NCBI GenBank assembly: GCA_022448765.1
Contig: JAKUTI010000003.1
Span: 1-34,397, forward strand
Origin: Pseudomonadales bacterium
Lineage (GTDB): Bacteria; Pseudomonadota; Gammaproteobacteria; Pseudomonadales; Azotimanducaceae
Direction of reading: 5' to 3'
Length of the DNA: 34,397 bases
Of this stretch, positions 9,002 through 15,658 are shown one piece after another. Each line of letters starts with the position of its first letter. Positions within the stretch are counted from its first letter, which is position 1. The translations under genes were made by a program, and so were the position numbers. The notes under the pieces were generated by a model that saw only the letters and a program-made list of their open reading frames with translations, was not told where the DNA came from and did not search any database.

Positions 9002-9478
9002 CTAATCAAATTGAGGCACGATGCGCGCCCGTCTTACCCGCTCGAGCGGAATCAAGTACTCGTCATCGTTGACGGACAAAACTAGCTCACCATTCTCCAC
9101 TCTAACGAGCAGTCCTTCGACTCGTCGACGGCCATCCAACGGAACTTCCAGCCGGATATTCAACCATTGTCCAATATTCATACGAAATTGATCATCTTTG
9201 AACAAGATTCGATCTAACCCAGGCGAGGAGACTTCAAGCGTATACGAATCGTTAAATGAATCGTCGACATCTAGAAGCCCGCTTAATTGACGGCTCACGG
9301 CCTCGCAATCCTGTAACGCAATTCCCGAACCCGAATCAATATAGACACAGACTCTTTCATGCGAACCGACGCCACTAGTATCGATTCCCCACAACTCATA
9401 GCCCATCGCACCAATGGTCGGCGCGATAAGCTCTTCAATATCTCTGACTCGTCTATTCACTAGCTGCCAATGTTCCAC
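9002..9478 (-). CDS. rimP: Ribosome maturation factor RimP
   Basis: 30S assembly factor of two domains. At 158 residues it matches the family. It shows the N-terminal IEELIAPTIGAMGYELWGID block, SPGLDRILFKD in the middle and a C-terminal Sm-like barrel (RRVEGLLVRVENGELVLSV). A stop codon directly precedes the GTG at 9478, so translation must begin there or downstream. The next candidate is the GTG at 9460, which gives 152 residues and an N-terminus closer in length to E. coli. Neither start has a clear Shine-Dalgarno sequence, because a terminator hairpin occupies the bases just upstream. First protein gene after tRNA-fMet, as in E. coli metY-rimP-nusA. Confidence 0.93.
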   Translation of the reverse strand: MEHWQLVNRRVRDIEELIAPTIGAMGYELWGIDTSGVGSHERVCVYIDSGSGIALQDCEAVSRQLSGLLDVDDSFNDSYTLEVSSPGLDRILFKDDQFRMNIGQWLNIRLEVPLDGRRRVEGLLVRVENGELVLSVNDDEYLIPLERVRRARIVPQFD

Positions 9479-9481
9479 TCA

Positions 9482-9504
9482 CAAAAAATGGGCTTACGCC
9501 CATT
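9482..9504 (-). terminator. Rho-independent terminator between tRNA-fMet and rimP
   Basis: On the minus strand a perfect seven-base stem AATGGGC/GCCCATT with a GTAA tetraloop is followed by a U run. It lies about 107 bases after the tRNA-fMet 3' end and its U run ends only four bases before the rimP GTG. It would release tRNA transcripts and let only read-through reach rimP-nusA-infB. The corresponding E. coli metY-nusA region is also known to contain terminators. Confidence 0.75.
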
Positions 9505-9610
9505 ACCCAATAACAAGCTGCACTCCATAACGACGTGCATGCCCGACAACCTCACTATCGGAGCATTAAATCTCTACCCAACGTAAGGCCCAACTTTGAG
9601 CCTCGCTCGT

Positions 9611-9687
<77 letters not shown>

Positions 9688-9963
9688 TCAGCGAGATGCG
9701 CGATTATAGGTAGCGTCATATCGGGACGCAATGAAGCAAAAGCGTTATTACATAAACCACTTCTCACAATGCGCTCGGATCTCTATTCGTGACCTGGCAT
9801 CGCCAAAAGATATCGATTTCCTTCATGCGCCTCTAAACACTCAATAAATCTATGCTCGCGTAGAATGTGGTCCAACAAACTTTCAACTGGAACACGCGTA
9901 TTTACCCCGGAACTACCCACCGAACTGGGCGATCTCTTGAGCGGAAGGGCCGCGTCAGAATAT
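9688..9963. other. Spacer between the two tRNA genes (276 bp)
   Basis: The right-hand end, next to tRNA-fMet, holds the promoter at 9703-9731. The rest has no recognised gene. One minus-strand frame runs out of the tRNA-Leu gene and stays open to 9783. Its last 31 residues look protein-like (ending in GNRYLLAMPGHE), but there is no convincing start or ribosome binding site. No tRNA-end duplication that would mark an integration site was seen. Confidence 0.4.
9703..9731 (-). promoter_or_regulatory. Promoter of tRNA-fMet / rimP-nusA-infB
   Basis: A perfect TATAAT (9708-9703) lies 17 bases downstream of TTGCGT (9731-9726). The expected start is about nine bases before the tRNA. Directly after the -10 box comes CGCGC, a GC-rich discriminator like those of rRNA and tRNA promoters under stringent control. 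The -35 box is weak (TTG only). Confidence 0.65.
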
Positions 9964-10050
9964 TGGTGCCGAAGAGAGGACTCGAACCTCCACGGGCATA
10001 AGCCCACTACCCCCTCAAGGTAGCGTGTCTACCAATTTCACCACTTCGGC
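9964..10050 (-). tRNA. leuU: tRNA-Leu (GAG)
   Basis: An 87-base class II tRNA with encoded CCA. Acceptor GCCGAAG pairs with CTTCGGC. The anticodon stem is CTACC/GGTAG with loop TTGAGGG, giving anticodon GAG for CUC/CUU codons. A variable arm (TGGGCTTATGCCC) and T arm with GGTTCGAGTCC follow. It begins six bases after the secG stop, so it must be cut from the secG message. The secG-leuU pairing is conserved in gammaproteobacteria. Confidence 0.97.
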
Positions 10051-10056
10051 ATGTGT

Positions 10057-10491
10057 TTACGGTGCAACCGGGCTATCCGACTCAGGATCAATCGGTTGGG
10101 GTGCTAGTGAAGGGAATTCGTCCCCTGGATCCACGTATCCTCTACGATCCTCACTTTCGCTACCGGAAGGAAAATCTCGTCCTGCCTTCAAAGTTGCCTC
10201 TTCCTCGAAGGCATCCGGCATCCCGACCCCTCTAATCATATCCGCCTTTTCTCTGGCAACGTATGCGAGCCCGAAAGCGATAAAGAAAAACCCAATGGCT
10301 AACCATGCCGTTACCTTTGTGATAAACGAAGTTGTCCCTTGTGCTCCAAAAAGCGTGTTGGCTGAGCCACTGCCAAAAGCCGCTCCTATATCCGCCCCTT
10401 TGCCCTGTTGTATAAGCACTACGCCCGTAAGTGCTACCGCATCCAAAATGAGAAGTATCAGTAACAGTGTTTCAAGCGTGTCAATATTCAA
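10057..10491 (-). CDS. secG: Preprotein translocase subunit SecG
   Basis: Small subunit of the SecYEG inner-membrane channel that assists SecA-driven export. It has 144 residues with two membrane segments (about 7-26 and 59-77). The conserved loop between them is LIQQGKGADIGAAFGSGSAN in its first part. The hydrophilic C-terminal tail, rich in Asp, Glu and Pro, is longer than in E. coli (110 residues in total there). The TTG start overlaps the tpiA stop as TTGA. It is followed after six bases by tRNA-Leu. Confidence 0.95.
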   Translation of the reverse strand: MNIDTLETLLLILLILDAVALTGVVLIQQGKGADIGAAFGSGSANTLFGAQGTTSFITKVTAWLAIGFFFIAFGLAYVAREKADMIRGVGMPDAFEEEATLKAGRDFPSGSESEDRRGYVDPGDEFPSLAPQPIDPESDSPVAP

Positions 10492-11231
10492 CGCGATGCC
10501 GCTCTACAAATTTTTTCGAACTCCATAATTTCAAGCGAAGCCCCTCCAACCAAACCTCCATCGATATCCTGCTCCGCAAATAATTCACGCGCATTACTCG
10601 CTTTAACGCTACCGCCATATAAAACCTTGATATTTGTTGCAATGGCTGTATCAAATTTCATCAGAACACCTCTAATGAAGGCGTGCATCGACTGGGCTTG
10701 ATCCGGCCGGGCGGTTTCACCTGTTCCAATCGCCCAAACCGGCTCATAAGCAATAACCGCATTCGCGAAACCTTCAATACCTGCAGCTCTTAGGACAGCA
10801 TCCACCTGTCTTCTGACGACAGATTCAGCCTCTCCACCCGCTCTCTCTTCGAAAGATTCACCAATGCACAATACCGGGGTAAGCCCAGCACGCTGGCATG
10901 CAACAAATTTGTCAGCAACTACCTCATCGCTCTCGCCAAACAAGTTACGTCTTTCGGAATGCCCAACTAGCGCGTACATAGCACCGGCATCGACCGCCAT
11001 TTCGGCACCAATTTCTCCCGTGTAAGCACCACTTCTAGCATGAAAAACATTCTGCACCCCAACAGAAATCGATCGCTCTTCAAAACCTTTGCTCAATCTC
11101 GACGTATATAGAAACGGTGGGAAAAGCACTACGTCAACCAACCCATCCACACTAAGATGCTCCAGGAATTCGCGACAAATAGCACCCGAACCATTCATCT
11201 TCCAGTTAGCAGCAACCATTGGGGCGCGCAC
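10488..11231 (-). CDS. tpiA: Triosephosphate isomerase
   Basis: Interconverts dihydroxyacetone phosphate and glyceraldehyde 3-phosphate in glycolysis and gluconeogenesis, acting as a dimeric TIM barrel. At 247 residues it has the family length. Active-site residues are visible: Asn9 and Lys11 in AANWKMNG, His91 in VGHSERR and Glu163 in AYEPVWAIGTG. A phosphate-binding GGSVK segment is near the end. The GTG start is preceded by GGAGG at good spacing; an ATG four codons later is the alternative. It lies between glmM and secG, the arrangement of pseudomonads and relatives and not of E. coli. Confidence 0.98.
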   Translation of the reverse strand: MRAPMVAANWKMNGSGAICREFLEHLSVDGLVDVVLFPPFLYTSRLSKGFEERSISVGVQNVFHARSGAYTGEIGAEMAVDAGAMYALVGHSERRNLFGESDEVVADKFVACQRAGLTPVLCIGESFEERAGGEAESVVRRQVDAVLRAAGIEGFANAVIAYEPVWAIGTGETARPDQAQSMHAFIRGVLMKFDTAIATNIKVLYGGSVKASNARELFAEQDIDGGLVGGASLEIMEFEKICRAASR

Positions 11232-11292
11232 CGCTCCTCCAGCATCCGCAAAGGGGCCAGGATAGTAGCAAGCACATTCCTTATTGTGAACG

Positions 11293-12648
11293 CTAAGTTC
11301 TAGCTCGGTTATTTCCTAAGGTACTTGCTACGTTCGCTATCTTCTCCACATATCGACGAACGTCCGTGTAACTCCCACCTTCAACCATAACCCTCAGCAG
11401 TGGCTCAGTGCCCGAAGCACGGACCAATACTCGCCCATCATTCCCCAGCCGTTGCTCGACTTCACTTACTGCATGGACAACGTTGGCATGAGTCAAGGCA
11501 GCCTCCGGGTCTTCAACATGAACGTTAATCAGTTCCTGGGGCAATTTGGTCATCCCGCTCTTCAGGTCTGCCAGCGAGCGATCTTGCTTGACCATCTCGG
11601 AAAGAACCTGGAGTGCGGAAACGATTCCGTCGCCAGTATTCGCCCAATTAAGACAAACAATGTGTCCAGAGCTTTCACCACCTAATTCCCATCCTCTGTC
11701 ACGCAATAGCTCTACAACATGACGATCACCGACGCTTGCTCTCTCGAAAGGAATACCGAGATCTTTGAAGGCTGCATGAAGGCCGCCATTCGACATTTCT
11801 GTTCCAACAACGCCTCCTGAAAGCCGACCCCTCATCTGCATCGAAAGTGCAATCACGTAGATAAGTTCATCGCCATCAACAATCTCGCCCTCAGAATCAA
11901 TCATGATCACCCGGTCAGCATCACCATCGAGAGCTATTCCAACGTCTGCGCTTAATTCGACAACCTTTTCGCCGAGAAACTCCGGGTGAGTTGATCCACA
12001 ATTCCTATTGATGTTCGAACCGTCGGGATTGACTGAAATCGCAACAACATCTGCGCCGAGCTCACGAAAAACGCGGGGGGCTACTGCATACCCGGCGCCG
12101 TTTGCACAGTCCACGACAACGTGTAAACCATCAAACCGCATCTTTGTATCGATCGTTCTTTTGCAGAACTCAACATATCGACCACGCGCATCGTCTACGC
12201 GAAATACTTGTCCCAATTCCGATGCGCTAATCGAAGAAAGCGCGGTATCCAGCTCCGACTCAATCGACAACTCCATCGAGTCGCTGAGCTTGTTAGCTTC
12301 GCCGTCGAAAAACTTGACGCCATTATCATCAAATGGGTTGTGAGAAGCGGTCACAACAACCCCCAGATCGGCGCGCATCGTGCGCGTCAAATACGCAACC
12401 GCGGGGGTAGGAATTGGACCCAGCAACGCAACATCTACTCCTGCAGCTGAGAAACCAGCCTCTAAAGCCGACTCGAGCATGTAACCAGAATTTCTTGTGT
12501 CCTTCCCGAGAATGACTAGCGGACGTCGTCCCTCTGCCGCGAGAGTCCTACCAGCAGACCATCCCAGTCTCAAACAGAAGTCGGGGTTAATGAGGGCATC
12601 GCCTACGCGTCCACGAATCCCATCGGTCCCGAAATACTGCTTATTCAA
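11293..12648 (-). CDS. glmM: Phosphoglucosamine mutase
   Basis: Converts glucosamine 6-phosphate to glucosamine 1-phosphate for UDP-GlcNAc, which feeds peptidoglycan and lipopolysaccharide. At 451 residues it is of normal length (E. coli 445). The N-terminus reads YFGTDGIRGRVGDA. The phosphoserine is Ser102 in TASHNPFDDNG, the magnesium site is DGDADR, and the C-terminal phosphate-binding motif is RASGTEPLLRVM. A TTG start is supported by GGGAGGT five bases upstream and by the family N-terminus. It follows ftsH with a 114-base gap. The folP gene found between them in E. coli and Pseudomonas is absent here. Confidence 0.97.
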   Translation of the reverse strand: MNKQYFGTDGIRGRVGDALINPDFCLRLGWSAGRTLAAEGRRPLVILGKDTRNSGYMLESALEAGFSAAGVDVALLGPIPTPAVAYLTRTMRADLGVVVTASHNPFDDNGVKFFDGEANKLSDSMELSIESELDTALSSISASELGQVFRVDDARGRYVEFCKRTIDTKMRFDGLHVVVDCANGAGYAVAPRVFRELGADVVAISVNPDGSNINRNCGSTHPEFLGEKVVELSADVGIALDGDADRVIMIDSEGEIVDGDELIYVIALSMQMRGRLSGGVVGTEMSNGGLHAAFKDLGIPFERASVGDRHVVELLRDRGWELGGESSGHIVCLNWANTGDGIVSALQVLSEMVKQDRSLADLKSGMTKLPQELINVHVEDPEAALTHANVVHAVSEVEQRLGNDGRVLVRASGTEPLLRVMVEGGSYTDVRRYVEKIANVASTLGNNRART

Positions 12649-12762
12649 AATACCTCCCGATCAAGGCACGGAAGACGTAGTCGAGTCTGACCAAATGACC
12701 CATAAAACCATCTATTCTCACGTTGATTTTGGGGTCCATCAAATGCTTCGTTTGACGGTAAC

Positions 12763-14670
12763 TTAAGTTTCCTCTAGAGGATCTCCGACGGAACCGTGTT
12801 GGCTGTTTTTGTTCTTATCAGCCTCCGAAACATTACCACCGTCATCGGGTGCCCGGGGCTTTGCCCCCGCCATGATGTCTTCAACTTGGGCTGGCGACAA
12901 CGTCTCGTATTCCATCAAGGCGTCTGCCATCACGTGAAGTTTCTCGATGTTTTCTTGCAGAATCTGTTTTGCTGTTTCATAGCAGCTATCGATTATTTTC
13001 TTGATCTCCTCGTCAATTTCCCTCGCCGTCTGAGATGAGATCGATTTCGATTGCGAAGCAGCCGACATACCCAAGAAAACTTCCCCTTCATCATCGTCAT
13101 ATTTCAAGGGACCCATCTTTTCTGATAGTCCCCACTTGGTGACCATATTACGCGCGAGTTGAGTAGCACGCTCTATATCATTGGATGCTCCGGTGGTAAC
13201 CCCATCCGCACCGCTTATCAATTCCTCGGCTATACGACCACCAAACAACGAACAAATTTGGGACTCCACCGACCGGCGACTATGGCTGTACCGATCCTCC
13301 TCTGGTAAGAACATGGTGACACCCAGCGCTCTCCCCCTCGGAACAATCGTTATTTTGTACAGCTCGTCGTGATCTGGGACCGTATACCCCACAATCGCGT
13401 GACCCGCCTCGTGATAGGCCGTATTCCTCTTTTCTTTCTCGGACATGACCATGGACTTACGTTCTGCGCCCATCATGACCTTATCTTTGGCTTTTTCGAA
13501 TTCCTCCATCTCCACCAAACGTTTCCCGCCCCGGGCGGCGAACAGTGCAGCTTCGTTAACAATGTTCTCTAGATCTGCGCCGGAAAACCCCGGCGTTCCA
13601 CGCGCCAAAATCGAAGCTTCAACGTCATCGGAGATCGGAACTTTTCGCATATGAACGTTCAGTATTTGTTCGCGCCCCCGAATATCCGGCAACGAGACAA
13701 CGACCTGCCGATCAAAGCGCCCGGGCCTCAATAGCGCTGGGTCAAGAACGTCTGGCCTATTCGTGGCTGCTATGACAATGACCCCATTATTGGGCTCAAA
13801 CCCATCCATCTCGACCAGAAGTTGATTAAGTGTCTGTTCTCGCTCGTCGTGGCCGCCACCCAAACCGGCACCACGATGGCGACCCACTGCGTCGATTTCA
13901 TCAATGAAAATGATGCAAGGGGCCTGCTTCTTCGCCTGTTCAAACATATCGCGAACTCGAGAGGCACCAACACCCACGAACATCTCTACAAAATCCGAGC
14001 CCGATATAGTGAAAAAGGGAACTTTGGCTTCGCCAGCGATTGCCTTTGCAAGCAGGGTCTTACCCGTTCCCGGTGGACCGACCATGAGCGTACCTCGGGG
14101 AATACGACCACCCAACCGCTGAAACTTCCCCGGGTCCATGAGAAATTCAACGAGTTCTTGCACATCTTCTTTAGCTTCGTCCACGCCTGCAACATCAGCA
14201 AAGGTAGTCTTGATTTGATCTTCCGATAGTAATCGAGCCTTACTTTTGCCAAATGCCATAGGCCCACCGCGGCCACCAACACCACCCTGCATTTGCCTCA
14301 TAAACAGCATGAAGACGGCGATAATGATGAGGATAGGAAAGCTTGCGATCAGTAACTGAGCCCAAAAACCTTCGGTTTCTGCTTCTTTCCCTACAACCTC
14401 GACGTCATGCTCCATTAAATCGTCTAACAGTTTCGGGTCTGGCGCCGGGATGATGACCTTAAAACGAGAAGTGTCCTTTCGATGCACAGTCAAATATTCA
14501 TTTTGCCCATCGAATTCGACCTTTCTAATCTCGTTGCGGTTGACCTGCTCAACAAACTCGGAGTAGCTCACTTCCTGTGGCTCGCTGACCCCACTAAAAT
14601 TGTTAAACACAGTCAGAAGGACCGCGGCGATAATTAGCCAAAGCAGGAGATTTTTTCCCATATCGTTCAA
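12763..14670 (-). CDS. ftsH: ATP-dependent zinc metalloprotease FtsH
   Basis: Inner-membrane hexameric AAA+ protease. In E. coli it degrades sigma-32, LpxC and misassembled membrane proteins. It has 635 residues. A membrane segment lies at about 8-23, a periplasmic domain to about 102, and a second membrane segment at about 104-124. The AAA module has Walker A GPPGTGKT (198-205), Walker B IIFIDEID (253-260) and the second region of homology ending RPGRFDR. The zinc site HEAGH is at 420-424. The TTG start gives the N-terminus typical of the family and has GGAGG eight bases upstream, while the ATG three codons later is too far from it. The neighbouring rlmE gene of E. coli is missing. A heat-shock-like promoter is listed upstream. 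Confidence 0.98.
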   Translation of the reverse strand: MNDMGKNLLLWLIIAAVLLTVFNNFSGVSEPQEVSYSEFVEQVNRNEIRKVEFDGQNEYLTVHRKDTSRFKVIIPAPDPKLLDDLMEHDVEVVGKEAETEGFWAQLLIASFPILIIIAVFMLFMRQMQGGVGGRGGPMAFGKSKARLLSEDQIKTTFADVAGVDEAKEDVQELVEFLMDPGKFQRLGGRIPRGTLMVGPPGTGKTLLAKAIAGEAKVPFFTISGSDFVEMFVGVGASRVRDMFEQAKKQAPCIIFIDEIDAVGRHRGAGLGGGHDEREQTLNQLLVEMDGFEPNNGVIVIAATNRPDVLDPALLRPGRFDRQVVVSLPDIRGREQILNVHMRKVPISDDVEASILARGTPGFSGADLENIVNEAALFAARGGKRLVEMEEFEKAKDKVMMGAERKSMVMSEKEKRNTAYHEAGHAIVGYTVPDHDELYKITIVPRGRALGVTMFLPEEDRYSHSRRSVESQICSLFGGRIAEELISGADGVTTGASNDIERATQLARNMVTKWGLSEKMGPLKYDDDEGEVFLGMSAASQSKSISSQTAREIDEEIKKIIDSCYETAKQILQENIEKLHVMADALMEYETLSPAQVEDIMAGAKPRAPDDGGNVSEADKNKNSQHGSVGDPLEET

Positions 14671-14756
14671 AGACTTATCCTCCCAGCACGCGGTACCAGG
14701 ACGCCATTTTTCGGGCCCAATAGACTACACCAGGCGAGTAGCCCCCGCTATCAACC

Positions 14757-14784
14757 AATATATGGGCGGAATGAGAGTTTACAA
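14757..14784 (-). promoter_or_regulatory. Candidate ftsH promoter, sigma-32-like or sigma-70
   Basis: Read on the minus strand, TTGTAA is followed by 11 bases and then GCCCATAT, close to the sigma-32 pattern TTGAAA-N11..16-CCCCATNT. The same DNA can be read as a sigma-70 promoter, TTGTAA-16-TATATT. ftsH is a known heat-shock gene in E. coli. The site lies about 90 bases before the ftsH start. Confidence 0.45.
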
Positions 14785-14825
14785 GTGATAGATTATTCTT
14801 CGACGTACAAAACCTACGAGGTTTC

Positions 14826-15167
14826 GTGTTTGATACTTCGACAGATCATATGGGCGGACATTTGCAAGTCATCGATATAAAAGCACTAAAGGCCATTGCG
14901 CATCATCTTAAGCCAATCGTAATCATTGGTAACTTGGGTTTATCCACTGCCGTCGTTGCCGAATTGAACCGCGCAATCTCGGACCATGAATTGATCAAAG
15001 TACAGTTGAACATTGTAGATCGAAAGTTACGAGTCAAACTCGCTAACCAAGCCTCACAATTGACAGACGCAAAGATTGTTCAGCAAATAGGGAAGGTTGT
15101 TGTGCTGTATCGTCCTAACGAGGGAAGTCGGCCCGCTCTCTCAAACATCACCCGGTATGGGCATTAA
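14826..15167 (+). CDS. yhbY: Ribosome assembly RNA-binding protein YhbY
   Basis: Small CRS1/YhbY (CRM) domain protein associated with pre-50S particles. It has 113 residues. Signature segments are IKALKAIAHHLKPIVIIGN, LSTAVVAELNRAISDHELIKV and VVVLYRPNEGSRP. The GTG start at 14826 has a GAGG five bases upstream. An ATG at 14850 would start closer to the E. coli N-terminus but has no Shine-Dalgarno sequence. It is transcribed alone, divergent from ftsH across 155 bases and convergent with greA (17-base gap). Confidence 0.92.
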   Translation: MFDTSTDHMGGHLQVIDIKALKAIAHHLKPIVIIGNLGLSTAVVAELNRAISDHELIKVQLNIVDRKLRVKLANQASQLTDAKIVQQIGKVVVLYRPNEGSRPALSNITRYGH

Positions 15168-15184
15168 CCTCAAGAAATCTACTT

Positions 15185-15658
15185 TCAAAGATGTTCAACT
15201 CCATCGATTTCGTATTCTCGATCACCATCCGGTGACTTTACAACCACGCTGTCGCCAAGGCTTTTACCAACCATCGCCCTCGCCATCGGAGCCAACACCG
15301 AGATCTTATCCTCCTTAATGTCAGCTTCATCCTCTCCTACGATTTTGTACCGAACTTCCTGATCACTATCTCGTACTACCAAAGTTACCGTACAACCAAA
15401 TACAACTTTCCCACTCGGCGTGATTTTCTTCACGTCAATAACTTGAGCATCGCTCAGTTTGGCTTCAATCTCTTGAATCCGTCCTTCCGAAAAACTCTGT
15501 TGCTCTTTAGCGGCGTGATATTCAGCATTCTCGCGCAGGTCACCATGCTCTCGAGCTTCAGCAATCGCACGAGTCACCGACGGTCGCACAACGCTTTTGA
15601 GATGCGTCAATTCTTCTCGGAGTTTAGCTGCACCCTCGACCGTCATGGGTGTACTCAC
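15185..15658 (-). CDS. greA: Transcription elongation factor GreA
   Basis: Enters the RNA polymerase secondary channel and stimulates cleavage of backtracked RNA. At 157 residues it matches E. coli (158). The N-terminal coiled coil has the acidic tip residues Asp40 and Glu43 in EHGDLRENAEYHAAKEQQ. The C-terminal FKBP-like domain includes YKIVGEDEADIKEDKISVLA. The GTG start overlaps the carB stop as GTGA, and an ATG four codons later is the alternative. Last gene of the hrcA-to-greA run. Confidence 0.97.
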   Translation of the reverse strand: MSTPMTVEGAAKLREELTHLKSVVRPSVTRAIAEAREHGDLRENAEYHAAKEQQSFSEGRIQEIEAKLSDAQVIDVKKITPSGKVVFGCTVTLVVRDSDQEVRYKIVGEDEADIKEDKISVLAPMARAMVGKSLGDSVVVKSPDGDREYEIDGVEHL

